NCBI GenBank assembly: GCA_029959195.1
Contig: CP114125.1
Span: 1,798,001 to 1,862,000 of the forward strand
Source of the DNA: Dictyophora rubrovolvata
Lineage: Eukaryota; Basidiomycota; Agaricomycetes; Phallales; Phallaceae
Direction: 5' to 3'
DNA: 64,000 nt
The translations under genes were made by a program, and so were the position numbers. The notes below the pieces were generated by a model. That model saw only the letters and a program-made list of their open reading frames with translations, did not search any database and was not told the DNA's origin. Positions 13,265-25,408 of the stretch are shown here, piece by piece. Numbering within the stretch: position 1 is the stretch's first letter; every line of letters starts with the position of its first letter.

Positions 13265-14876
13265 TCACAAAATATTACGATCATATTCTTCAGGAATGAT
13301 GAAATCTACATCATACTTGGAGTCAATCGTAGACCGTGCCATCTCGGGTATAGGGTCTATAAACTTTAAATGTGTAAGGCCGTCGTCACGTATCAAGCTT
13401 GCCCCCGACGGGGTATCATCTGCGCAAAATTCGAGACGAGGGAAGATCTGGTCAACCCAGCCAAGGCGCCGCTGATTCTCCTCCTCACTCTCGGTGTCGT
13501 CGAAAAAATGGATACCAAAAATTATTTTTAATCTCTGGAAAGAGGAGAGCTTGTCTGCATATTCAGCCTGTAAATGAAGCGAGCGTTAACTAATGGGACG
13601 GAAGGAAATGGGCATTGGGAACCTTACAATCATGGCCTTTCGAAATTGCCTCATGTCGGCATCCCAAATTACGTCAGAGAGACTGTTGTCCGATATATCA
13701 ACACATTCGACATTAGGAAAGAAACGACCGAAGTCCGTCAGTTGAGATAGAGAACTGGGGTTAAAAGAGATTATTCTGAGACTGGACCTGTCAATCCCTC
13801 GAAAGGAGATCTCCGGCTCTTTCCAGAGTTCTTCGTCTATTGGAAAGTTCAGAATCTTTATCAAAGGTCGCGGCGGAATACAAGGAACCGTGACGATTGA
13901 CCGAACTAAGACGACATCGGCTTCCAAAGCTCTTAAGCGTGAAAAGCAGCTAGGGAAAAGTACTGCAATAGGCGAACAGTGATTTTGAAAAGAAACGCTC
14001 CATCTTAGAGAGACGATGTTCGAATGGAATTCGAAGAATTCCTTCATGGTTTCTTTTGTCCAGGTACTGCCTAAGTCTTGGAGTATCGATAAGCTCAAAA
14101 CTTCTAAATTAGGCCATCGACAAGAGGTGACTAATTTTCCGGCAAGAGACTGGCGTGCAGTGGAAAGACTGAGGTACTTATTCTTTCATTAGAATACACA
14201 ACAAACAGAAACTAATATGCATACCTTCAATCCACGACAAGCTCCTAGGAGAGTTAATATAGAGTTCCCAAAATCTGAAACGTCAGACGACTCGAGAGTA
14301 ATGCTGACTAGATTGTTTAATTGGTCAACGATCTATATTTTGTGAGAATGAAGTAGATGATAAGAACACCGCACGACTAACAGGGGTGTCGAAAGCTGAC
14401 GCGCAACGCGACTGTTTGGGCCCCCGAAAATGCAGATTGGGGAATTTTTTGGCTATCTTTGTTTTTTCAAAAATCATAGGAGTATAGTCATGTCGCCATA
14501 CAAACGCTCTCAAGTTGACCATTTTGCACAGAGCTTGGAAGAAGAGTTCCTGTGACGGACGTCCCGGTATCAAGTGGAATGGTATGTGGTGCCCGACTTC
14601 CAACTGTACATAAGCATCAGACAACCGCATTTTCGGGTTTGAGGACGTCGAAACTTCAAGGCGACGAATGTACCGGCAGAGATGAGGATTCATCATGAAA
14701 TAATGCCAAATTTGGCCCCGATAAATGGACGCGGTGACAGTATGATAGAAAAGATGATAGGGGAGGATAACGCCAGCCAGAGACTTGCAAGTCAAGCCAA
14801 AAGACAGCAAATCAGCCGATTCAGTTACATGTCCAATTATAATTTCTACAAGCTCGAATGGAAGTTTCATAGACAT
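13265..14876 (-). CDS. F-box protein with LRR-like C-terminus
   Basis: A predicted substrate adaptor of an SCF ubiquitin ligase. The start at 14876 gives MSMKLPFELVEIIIGHVTE, placing the F-box at the very N-terminus (LPFELVEII...DLLSFGLTCKSLAGVILPYH), which is usual for this fungal group. An upstream in-frame ATG at 14963 would add 29 residues. The rest is Leu-rich with degenerate repeats, for example KEFFEFHSNIVSLRWSVSF and LSQLTDFGRFFPNVECVDIS. It ends with GWVDQIFPRLEFCADD and EEYDRNIL, stop at 13265-13267. Introns lie at about 14100-14330 and 13570-13625. The substrate is unknown. These families expand and decay quickly in mushrooms, which fits the broken copy next door. Confidence 0.8.
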
Positions 14877-15062
14877 AAGTTTCGGATAGACAATAAAGAC
14901 ACAAGATATTCGTTCGGAGTTGAGATAGACCACTTCGCTGTTTGAATTCGGTACTCGGCACATGCTTTCAAGAGTCCAAGAAATTAATGTATTGAATAAA
15001 CCCCATAAGCTAGCTAAAGTACATGAGTTGGAAATAATGAGTAAGATATGAATGTTTATGCG

Positions 15063-16699
15063 CTAATCCACTAATCCATTGTTAGCTTCGTCGCCTGACT
15101 CCAATAAACTACATAGAGGAGCACGTGAGTAGGCGTAGCATTAGGATGCGTACAATATACAAACCTATGTTGTTTTATCAGCGAACATTCACCACCGTTC
15201 TCCAGGTCAATGTTGTAGGCATAAAAGAATCCCTCTGATGAGATAACCATAACTTGTGGCAGAGTACTAAGAACCGCTTCAGAGATCGTTTGTCTATGAC
15301 TCAGCGAGCAAGGTCATACCTGCTTAATGCGACAACACATCGAGCACCACTTGTGGGCAATTTCAAGAAAGCGAAATCTCGAGAAGGCTCCCATAGTTCT
15401 GATATCGTGTTGGGAAGATATCCTCCAACCGAGGACGTGATGTTCCTGGTTAGCCGCAACGAGTGTTTACGCAAACTTGACCTAAAAAGGAGCGTAGGTA
15501 ACGTTCTTATTAGAAATAATCGAGTTCCTATGCATCTTACCCCGACTTCTTTTTGCCATCAGCGAAAGCTTCATATCCTCCTTCAACGCTTCCACCGTCA
15601 AAAGACCCGGTCGGACTTCCGGAAGTAATTGACTTGTCTTTTACGGAGTCTTTCTCTTGGGATCCCAACTTGAAGATATGGACAGTATCATGCGCCGAAC
15701 TGACAGCCAGTAGAGTCGAAACAGCATTGAAATTCATCGAATATATCTTTGCCTCGCGTGTTCCTCTCCGAAATTGGTATAGCTTCTCCGCACCTGGAAC
15801 CGACCACACGCGGATGACTGTGCCTTTATCCGAGGCTGTGGCCAAGAGTGTACCAGTAGAGTTAAGAGCAAGAAAAAATATCGGAGCTTTGTGAGCCCGA
15901 ATGACATTGGATACTGTTAGTGTCTGTGTCGAGAATAAGATGATATCTCCTGACTGCGACTGTGACGGAGCTGGGGCTGATGGGGCTGAACTGACAGAGG
16001 AAGGAGACGGTACTGGAGAAGGATATGCAAGATATGAGTTTTCAGAAGAAGGTGACAATGCACATATCGCTAGGAACGTGGTAAGAATCCATCCATCCTG
16101 ATACATATAGCCGGTTGAGGCGTACCTTCTGGATTAGGCGTTGTCTCGATAACATGGAGTAACTTCATATTTGAAATGTCATATATGTATATTTCGGACT
16201 CCAAGACAATAACGAGTCGTTTCCGATTCAACTTGACAGCCAATATGGATGATGGAAAGAGAAGCTCGCATATCATCGATTGACGCTGTTCAATGATTGA
16301 GTAGGAAAGGAGACGGGAAAGAGATGTCAGCACCTTTGTATTTACAATCTGAAGCTTGCGAGGACTTGACTGTGGATGATCTGCGACTCCAACTAACGCA
16401 ATAAGGGATGTACAAAACAACATCTCAACGATTCCTTTAGCACCATCATCTAACATGGAGTGGCTGTTCGTTCAAGATAACTCCATATACGAGGATGGCA
16501 CGTACTAGAAGTGAATATTCGTCCAAATGGATCACAATTCGTTACGCTATACCCTTTGCGAGTTCCAACCGAGATACAGCTGAGTAGAATGTCAGCCTGT
16601 CACATCCATACAGGCAAAAGTGGCAATAATGACATACCTAAAGTCTTGATTAAAGTTGGCAAACAACATATTTGCGTTTGTGGAATGCAATGTCACCAT
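15063..16699 (-). CDS. ATG18: Autophagy PROPPIN ATG18
   Basis: A WD40-like beta-propeller that binds PI3P/PI(3,5)P2 and acts with ATG2 in autophagosome formation and vacuole homeostasis. Seven exons splice in phase: 16638-16699, 16506-16579, 16126-16449, 15541-16069, 15320-15481, 15266 down to 15165, and 15063-15108. Landmarks in order: [81 protein letters not shown], the phosphoinositide-binding FRRG in [18 protein letters not shown], then [24 protein letters not shown] and [21 protein letters not shown] Ser/Pro/Ala-rich loop ([20 protein letters not shown]) is inserted after the SYLAYPSP strand. The stop at 15063 gives about 400 residues, normal for the family. It reads through every diagnostic block without a break. 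Confidence 0.96.
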
Positions 16700-16953
16700 T
16701 GCTAACTTAATCCAGGATATATGATGAAGAGCAGTGAGTTTTCTGTGCGAGTTAGAACGATTGCTGTGGAAATTGAATGAGGTAAGCAGTCATCGCGCGT
16801 CACGACCGTCACATTAGTATAGCCAAGTTTTTGCAGGCCTCAATGCGTGTTAGTATTAAATGATAATATTATATTGTAGAATTTCAAGATAATTGAACAA
16901 AAGGAAATGAGATGCAAATAAAAAGATTAGCGACACTCCTACGTTATCTGAAA
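16700..16953. other. Short spacer between ATG18 and EME1
   Basis: An AT-rich spacer of about 250 bp between the 3' end of EME1 and the 5' end of ATG18. It must hold the EME1 terminator and the ATG18 promoter. No motif stands out. Confidence 0.4.
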
Positions 16954-18645
16954 TCAGTTTACCAAAACCTTGGGATCAGATCCCCAGAGGAGATAATACA
17001 AGCGTTCTGAAAGAGCTTTATTTAATATTCGATCAGACCCAGGGACCTAACCTTCTGTCAGCTTAAAATCGGAAGAATAGCTAACAACGTACAGGAACAT
17101 TGACCAACATCGTTGGACCACCACCTCCTGACTCAGCCTTTTTGTACTCTTCCATTAACTTATTAATAGATCCGAACTGCTTAACTACAGCACGAGCAGA
17201 GCGTTCCGAAAGCCTTGGAAGTTGAGCCAACATTTTTTCAAAAGTATCGGAATTCCCTCTTCCCGTTTTGATGTTCCCCGAATTAGGACAAAAAGGTAAA
17301 TGAGAGCGCTCGATAAGTTTGTAAGGTTTAATGCCTAGATAAAACGGGTCAGACGCTCGCAAGTATACAGCCCCAAAACCAACCTAAGTCCGCTGAGATG
17401 TTGTATATCCAAGTAACAGCCTCAGTGATGCTATTGACTTCCTCAATAAATAGGCTTTCTTTGACTTGCAAGGTTACAAGTTGTTCCTGAACGTAATCAA
17501 GAATCCTTGTCAAATTCGTTTTTCCTTTCCAACCACAAATCATGAGGTGGATATGATATCTTGAGCCGAGAACTTGTCTAAGAATCGACACTTGAGCCTC
17601 CAAAGATGGGAGAGTAGGATTCTTGCTGAGGCTATTGACAAGATCATCTCCAGTAACATAAATCAAGTATGTTCCTTCGGGACGTAGGTGATGTCTATCC
17701 TCGGGAAGCGGTATCCACTTTCGCTGCGATTCATCATACGTTGCTTTGACATGGCGTTTCCAGCGAATAATGTTGATATTGAGGTTTCGTAATGTGTTAA
17801 CATCAATTAGTTCAGCGGCATCTCCAGAGGAAGAGATAGGCTGAATTTTGCAATCGTACTCCGCCATTTTGAGTTTCAATGGATGAAAAAGGGGTGCGTT
17901 TACCAAGCGGGGCGAGACTTCAACAATCATGTCTTTCAATGTAGCCTTCTTATCAATGACGAGCTTATTAGCAGCTTTGCAGGCTTTGTGTGCAGCCTTG
18001 TCTTCTGCCTGAAGCATGGATCTCAACATGTAGGCAAGTTAAATACATCAAAGAAACTACCTTTCGAGCCGCGAGTTCCGCCTTTTTCCGCTGAGTTTCT
18101 TCTTTCTTTTTCGCCTTTTCAAGTTCCTTAGGACAATCTCAACAAAGTTCTCCGTATCGACATAAAAAAATACTTTAGCTGCTTGTTCCAGTGCCTTTTC
18201 CTCAGCCGTTTTTCTACGCCGTTTAGCCTTGGGCTTTGGCAAGTCAACATCATCGGCTTTATTTTCGCTTAGAGATGTCTTCCTCTTCAAAGAATCAGGA
18301 GAAGAAGGCGAAGAACTGCCCTGTAAAAGAATAACCTTTACATCACGACAACATTTCATATATATATATATATGGATTTACCTGATATCCCTGATTCAGT
18401 TGTTTAGAGAGATCTCGCAGTATATCAAAGGGGTCAGGTATCTCATCGTCACTCAAATCAGATAGGTCATACACTCGCTCTTGGCTTGATGACGGCAGAC
18501 TTGAAGATGGTGGCAAAGCAGGACTAGACCGTCTCGGATCTTCAATAACGACAATGTCTTCGTCGCTTTCGTAAAGAGTATTTGCAGCAATGGAAGGTTC
18601 AATATCGGAGTCATCACCAATTTCAATGACTTCCGCTTCTGACAT
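16954..18645 (-). CDS. EME1: Crossover junction endonuclease subunit EME1/Mms4
   Basis: The regulatory partner of MUS81 in the structure-selective nuclease that cuts stalled forks and recombination intermediates. Exons: 18382-18645, 18174-18320, 18061-18126, 17384-18008, 17093-17334 and 16954-17046. The N-terminus (MSEAEVIEIGDDSDIEPSIA) is acidic and Ser-rich. A nuclear-localisation-like KPKAKRRRK and a basic coiled coil (KELEKAKKKEETQRKKAELA) follow. The degenerate ERCC4 nuclease fold contains EGTYLIYVTGDDLVNSLS, YHIHLMICGWKG and VNSITEAVTWIYNISADLG. The helix-hairpin-helix region has SDTFEKMLAQLPRLSERSAR. The small last exon ends ILNKALSERLYYLLWGSDPK, stop at 16954, matching the EME1 C-terminus. 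Phase is kept at every join I checked. Confidence 0.9.
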
Positions 18646-19799
18646 AGTTGCAAAATGGGGGTAGAAAAAAAAAGTTGAAACTTCCACAGATCGCGTGACA
18701 AGCGCGCACTGTCACAATTACATGGAGACTTCACTAGCAAGGACCAACACTGGACGATAAAAATCTGACCAAAATCTAACCAAAATCAATGCCCAGGCTG
18801 TTTCACATCAACAATAGGTGCCGGTGAGCAATGGTTGTCAATGCGCTGAATTATAGAATCGCGAGAGCGAGATAGAAAACAGAATAACCCTGTCGCGTTA
18901 ATGGCACTCTGATTCTTTGAAATTCCACCCATCCTCAATTATCCAAAAGACATTTTTTCGCGTCCCATCCAAGTCCAAGCGGTGTCCATAGCTTAGCCTT
19001 CGGCCCCAGGTTGGTATTCCGCCAATTGTTTCAAGTTCACGTATTTAGCTCAGCAAACTTTCGCTCCTGGTCTTTTTGTCATCCTTTTTCATCTGCGACT
19101 TGATAGTTAACTGCATACATATAACTATAATGCACTCAGGGATAAATGAGGTCGGTTTACAGTACACCCATATTAGCCAAGCGTTCAGGGATATGACATT
19201 CACATTCGAAAAGAGATGAATTAAATGGCTTCTACGGCGAGTCCCGCCATTAAAAAGCGGTGCCACACAGCGGGCCGCATCTTCATTTCAATGTTCGATA
19301 TTTAAATTATTGATCGTGCGCCTTTCAATGGGTACGCATCTCTTGCAAAGTAAAGTACCAACGATGCCTAAAGGGCTCGACGGCCGGCTGCGGCCCAATG
19401 TACACGTCCGTCCTTCGCGCATCGGCACATCCGAAATAATGCGTTTATTGCAGAGCGATGAATGATAGCACGTGGATAACAAGGGGGGACGCAACGCGCT
19501 TAACAGGAGATGAATAAGTACAGTGCGCGCACTAATGCGGATCAAAGGAAGAATCTGTCCACAACAAGTGACAACAAAAAAATATAGCTGGTTGTTTTCT
19601 TTGATAAATTATGGGAATGATGTGGTTTGTGATGTGCAAAATTAGGGGATAAAATAAAGTAGAATTGAACATGTGTGAATCTGGTTTTGAAACTTAACCT
19701 CGACATATAGACGTAGTAATGGCTACGCACCTAATGATCATTGTTGTCATAACTGCCCGATCGTACATAAAGGGTATCCTGGAATGGGGCCAATTTTTT
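18646..19799. other. Intergenic between MFS gene and EME1
   Basis: About 1.15 kb with no recognisable gene on either strand. Short frames at 19045-19266 and 19288-19545 look random. Confidence 0.45.
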
Positions 19800-21971
19800 T
19801 CATACTTGAGCAGGGACAATCGACAGTGTGCTACTATTCGAAGCTGTCGAATGCCGTACGCTCGTTAACGGAATCTCCACTTTACTATTATTCCTCATCT
19901 CCTGTTCACGTTGGGCGTCCAGCTCCCGCCGGCTCTCTTTTGGTCCTTTAAGCCCAACGACTCCAATCAGTCCGGCAGAACAAGCCATGACACCAGCAAA
20001 TATGGTCGCTTTGTGCAAATTCGCAGGAGGAGAAGCTCTTGGATTGTTATCCGCTAAGGCCCCCTCGACTGTTGAATACACCCCAAATTCATGCTTCAGT
20101 TTATGACAGCTTAATTAAATAATTTGAACACTAACCGAGGACAAATACAATTGTAGAGAGATTGCCGCTATATAAGAATATTATTATTACGCCAGCGCCA
20201 CTTGATGAAACGGATATGACATACAGGCACCAAAGGATTGCAGAGCTTGTCTCAGCATCTTGAAGAAGATCACATCCCAATTCGAGAGCAAGAGGTAATA
20301 GAGTAAGTGATGTTGATCCAATAGCCGTCACCGTAACAAAAATTCCAGCACGATCGTGTGGTTTTACTGGGGTAACAAATTGGAAAAGGTCAGAAAAAGG
20401 TCATAGTACAGGACTGAAAAGATCACTAACTTGCCCAGATTAGACTTAGCCTTTGACACAAAAAGAAGAAATCAAAAGTGACATCAAAAAGGCGTTTTTT
20501 AATGTATTTGAATCTCTTACCAGGCGCCACTTAGAACAGAAATGCAGGCTTTTATACTGATTGTGATGTACTTTGTGAACACTCTATCAAAGAGCGGTGA
20601 AGTTATAGCTGAAGCAGCTAGTCCTGTCTGAGAAAGATTTAGTTCGTGTATTGAATCCAGTAATCCTGGTTTGCTTACCAACAGTAAACACGCCCCCTTA
20701 AAATGATTCAATGAATATCCAAAGACGAGAATGGAAGGAAGACTTACAAAAAGGCCGGATTGGGTGTCTGAGAAGCCATATGGTCGGAACAGCTGGCCGG
20801 TTAGGAGAGCAAATCCGTTGACACTGACAAGTATACATAAAGAGAAGCTAGAGTCGAGAGTGAATATGATAACTTACGCGCCAACGTATATTGCAAATGC
20901 ATAACAAATGATGAAAAAATCAAGTCTTGTTCTAAAAGGCAAGCCCTTTTTATCAACCGGAACACCGAGTAGTGCTCGCAATGTATCAATAGGCTGAGGG
21001 GAAGGCTGAGCTCCGGAAAAAGCTGAGTAAGTTTGGTTAAGTTGGGTTTTTTGATTACGATGGTGCATTATACGCTTGCTTACTAGGTGGGGTTGGAGGA
21101 GTTGAATGAATCAACAGCGCTAACGGCGATATGACGGTACAGATAACGCCTAATATCAAAACCTGCGGTTTTATTTCTAAGTTCCCGATCAAATGTATTT
21201 GAAATGGAACACGAACGGAGTGTTTTGTACTACCCAGTATTGCAGGAAGAATTTGACCAAGGCCCGCTCCGACGGGATTCGCTAAGGAGGCACTTGAGCC
21301 AAAAGCCAAAAAAAGATATTAAAGAAGAAGAATTTACCAACAGAGACAAGCATCGTAACGGTCGTTCTTCCGTCAAAGTCGAACCAAGCCTGTGAGAACT
21401 TGGGACCAACAATAAGAAATATGGGCTCCGCGATGCCAAGTATTAGCTTCCAAAAATCATATTAGACCTAAGAGAAACCTGAAAGAAGGATCCTTTTGGC
21501 TTACTTGACCAATGACGATTATTCCATAACCTCCCCTATGATGTCTCGAGACACCGATGAAACGAATCCACGTTCCCAAGACGAGACATACTGCAGCGAA
21601 CAAGCATGCATTTCGTAGTCCGTAGCGCGAACAGAAAAAAGGCGTAGCCAATGATACTGGCAAAAATACGACGTTTAGGCTGATACCTAGCCAGTTGATT
21701 CGCCTGACTGAAACGTGCAGCTCTCGCGCGGCTAAACCAGCGTTTCTCAGCATCTGATGCCTCAGCGGCACCAAGAACGTCGACACTGACCTTGCTCAGA
21801 GATGGCCCCGAACCAAGGGTAAATGAGTCCAGTCACAAATGAAAACACCACTAAACTGATCGCTCCAGGAAACCTCCATGAGTATAGTTTATACTTTGTG
21901 GTCGGGCGATCATGAGGTGAGCGGGGTTCTGCATTGAATGGATAGGTGGTAGCTTGGCCTTGGTTCTCCAT
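19800..21971 (-). CDS. MFS transporter, FLVCR/DIRC2-like
   Basis: A 12-helix major facilitator protein. The start at 21971 gives MENQGQATTYPFNAEPRSPH then WRFPGAISLVVFSFVTGLIY, helix 1. Helix 2 and the following loop read INWLGISLNVVFLPVSLATP and SRYGLRNACLFAAVCLVLG, close to the FLVCR pattern where Arg-Tyr-Gly-Leu-Arg follows helix 2. Then IRFIGV, ANPVGAGLGQILPAIL, a cytosolic loop with PSPQPIDTLRALLGVPV, a second half with CYAFAIYVGAVNGFALLTG, and LPLALELGCDLLQDAETSSA in the late part. The tail is hydrophilic (LKGPKESRRELDAQREQE) and ends at 19800. About eight short introns split the gene. Animal FLVCR proteins move heme, choline or ethanolamine; the fungal substrate cannot be inferred from this alone. 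Confidence 0.8.
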
Positions 21972-22951
21972 GAGAATTGAGACGGAATGCTATTCCTGGA
22001 CAAGATGAGAGAGGGATACTATTTGAAAAGGGATGTATCACAGGGTGGGGGTCGTAGGTCTCGTCCGCGTTACGTATCAATTCGGGAGAAGTGAGCTGGA
22101 CCGCGAATTGAGCTTCGTTATGGTTCCAAAGGTCGGAGCAATGGTTCGAGAGGAGAAAGGCAATAAGAAAATAAAGAAAAACAAAGGTTGTGGAAGGAAA
22201 TGAAGAAAAATGAAGGTAAAGATCTGAGTCGCATTGATGGTCGAATTAAAATGGACTGCGTTTGGGCAATGACAAAGCGGCGGCAATCATTGTCGGGAAG
22301 ATGATTAAGCGCCTGTGGCTGCGACGGATCCCAGAGCCGACTCTTTCGACCTGACTCGCCACCAATGGAATAGAAATTTCAGAGAGTTCATGGGAAACTT
22401 CTTTCGTCGGACTGCGAACTGCGAAGGAAGTGCTTCAGCGAGACTGCGGAAAGTTGGCTCTTCGAAAGATCCAATTCATAAGTCAAATTTGAATAAAGAA
22501 AAATCTGAGGCAAGCACTATTAGTAACGGTGCCCACAATTCAAAAAGAAATCAGTCCTTTGCGGGAGGTGCGTTTGATATCACTAATAACACAGGTATTT
22601 CGGTAAATGACCCAATTCGCAGTACTGTCGCATATTTTCCGTGGAAATTGAAATTGGAAAGATAAAGCTCAGCTCTGATCTGTCAACCTGAGTTTCGTGA
22701 ATGGATGGAAGTCGAGCACAACTGGAAGCTTGTCTATTTTTAATAATCACAATACCCGGGGAGGCAGCGCAGTCAATCAGCCAGGTCACACGTCAAGTTC
22801 TCTCAAAGGAGTAAGGAACTGAAAAAAGAATTCGATAACCTTGTGTACTACACACATTACATGAAACCGGCTCCCTAGAAAACCCTACAGGCTACAATCC
22901 CCAGCGGAAAGTGCGGCAGAAGTCGGCATCTCGGGAGAACACGAAAAGAAC
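21972..22951. other. Intergenic between two MFS genes
   Basis: This holds the promoter of the FLVCR-like gene and the 3' flank of the Dal5-like gene. A plus-strand frame near 22390-22665 includes MGNFFRRTANCEGSASARLR. It is short and matches nothing I recognise, so I do not call it. Confidence 0.35.
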
Positions 22952-25408
22952 TCAATAAACAAACCGGAAGTCAAGTCGTCTATTTCCAACATCGTTGGTC
23001 GTTGCAAGATAATCCGCCTTTTCCTAAAGAACAAAATCACGGATAAGAATTTAGCGTGAACAACCGACCGCGAATACACGCCACAAAGATGAACAAACAA
23101 TAAGCTTACCTCTGGAGACATAGCATTCCATATGGCATCCCGCCTCTTATTACGCCACTTGTAATACAACCATGTTGCGGGGTATAAGATCAGGATGTTG
23201 AACAGGCAGATTATTATGAGTGTGCGATTTCCCCGGCGATCTAGAGCGTTCTAAATTTAGCTTCCCAATTACATAGACAAAAAGAGGAAAGGATCACATC
23301 GGGGCGCATCATCCGCCTTATATATCTGCGCTGAAACAATAGATCCGGCCTGAGCAAACATGTTGTAAAGCGACGCATTGATGGCGCGATTGGACACCGC
23401 CCCAGCGTTTCGCGAACACCATGCTACTTCTGTCTCAAACAAACAATATTTGAGGAACGGTTTGGCGATTAAATAATTAAAAAACTAGAACTTACGTATG
23501 GCGTTTGTCTAATTTTTAAATGTTATATAGATTCAAAATTAATGAAACCAACCAGTAAGATAGCCGTACTTACATAGGGATAGGCCAAGAGCACCGTTAC
23601 GACAGCCTGTTGATGATGTTAGAACTCCCGAAGCTCGGGTGCATCAGTTTAGAACAAGCGTACATAATATATCCATGGATTAGGATTGGGAGGTAGAGTA
23701 TAAAGCGCAACGAGGCAAGGTAAGGCCCATAAATCCTGTGCCATAGAGACAAAAGAGCGGTTATCAACCATCTCAGAGAATATTGTGATGCTCAGGAGAG
23801 TCAGCAGTCCCATAGCGGTAAACGGAATGAAAAGGAGATTAGTCTGCGCCGTAGTAAATCTGAATTGTGATAATCAGTGCCTCGGAAGCCAGATGCGAAT
23901 ACATTGAAGGTACCCAATACTTCTCAGGTTTAACGAAACGTAGAATCCCGGCGGGGTAATCGGAATGCAAAACATGAAGCCGATGGCGTATAAGGGATAG
24001 AGGTCGAAATCTGCGAGTTCCCTCAATAGTCGTTTGAGGGTAATCCCCTGTCGGTTGTGCATGTCCCCCTTTGAAAAAAGAGAAAGAAGGTTAAAAAAAA
24101 TCAAATTCAGATTGGACAGTTTGTTCCCAGTATTCTCACCTTCGTTGGGTCGTCCCTCAAAATTCGGTTCACCATAATAACCTCTTCACGTTCCGTAAAC
24201 CATCCCTTTGGCCAGTACACACTCTTAGTTTGTGTAGGCGACGCCGGCATCATGACGAACGTTGCTAATCCAACTAGGAGAGTAGCGAGTCCTCTGTGAA
24301 CAGTTTTATGTAAGAGAAAAAAATCTGAGGCTAATGTGAGATTGACAGATAATCACTCAATCAAGAAAAGCCATCTGTCGGCATAAAATGGTAAGCGAAT
24401 GCTTGACATTTACCTATACTGAGGGGATAACGCACCTCCATCCAGCTTTATTTAGTACACCTTCCATCCGTAGTATACCAAGAGCGAGAAATGCTGAGAG
24501 GATATTGCACACACTCAAGGAAGCCCAGAAGTAGGCAAGACGCAGGGGCAATTCCCTCTTCTTATAGAAATCTATTTTAAAGATTCAAGTCAAGGTTTAC
24601 CACGTCCTTCTAAAAGATCACTGGCATGAACTCACAACTCAGATATAAAACAAGGGTCGGAATAAAACCCCCTTCCAAGATTCCCAACAAAAATTGACAA
24701 GCGAAAAACGAAGTCCGTCCACTCAAAAAGAATTGTGCGGCTGTAACAATTGCCCAAGCGCACATCTGAAGAGGGATCCATCTCTCCGGACCAAATCGTT
24801 TCGCAACCAACTGAGAAGGTATCTCAGAAACCAGAAAAGCAGCTCGGAACAGTTGATTCCCAAGGTTGAAGTCGTTCGTAGTCATGTTGAGGTCCGGGAG
24901 CAGGTTGTCGCTGTTCGCTTGATAAAGACTGCTCTGGTCGATGTTGAGCGCTGCAAATGCAATAGCGGCCCAAAGTGTGATTCTCCAGTCTAGTTTGCGA
25001 ACGAGAGCCTAGAAACAGGACATTTATTGAGACGATTATATGGTCAGTAACTTCGTTTACTTCTCACCTTCTCTTCTCGATAGGTCCATCGTGCCTTTGG
25101 ATCAAAACGATGTATGCCTTCGTAATTTGAGGTGGGCTGATAATACGGGGAGAGCAGGGGATCGTCAAAGACTGACAGCTGAGTAGAGACGAGAATGTTA
25201 AGATATTCCTTCGTTGAAGTATTACGAGAACACCTACCTCAGTCGCCACAGCATCCAGTTGAGTACGATTGACACCTCTATTCCTCCTAAACAAGACTTC
25301 CGAGAGCCTGAAAGGTTCGATATTGGGGGCAGCCAAATCATCTATGTCCTTGAGCTTTTCCGAATCCACCTTTTCAAGGGAGACTCTAGTGACTTCTTTT
25401 TTCGACAT
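22952..25408 (-). CDS. MFS transporter, Dal5/allantoate permease family
   Basis: Anion:cation-symporter-type MFS permease of the Dal5 group, which imports carboxylates, vitamins or nitrogen compounds at the plasma membrane. The start at 25408 gives MSKKEVTRVSLEKVDSEKLK. Then come LVRKLDWRITLWAAIAFAAL and the family block ALNIDQSSLYQANSDNLLPD, followed by AAFLVSEIPSQLVAKRFGPE and FLLGILEGGFIPTLVLYLSY. The second half has GWFTEREEVIMVNRILRDDP, FMFCIPITPPGFYVSLNLRS and YVAWCSRNAGAVSNRAINAS. Splicing the last intron gives the family-typical end NDVGNRRLDFRFVY with stop at 22952-22954. Introns are about 50-70 bp. Exact substrate unknown. Confidence 0.9.

Noticed and set aside
22315-22665. Plus-strand ORF MAATDPRADSF...
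   Set aside because: Starts with GTG rather than ATG, lies in the promoter of a divergent gene and resembles no family; not supported as a gene.
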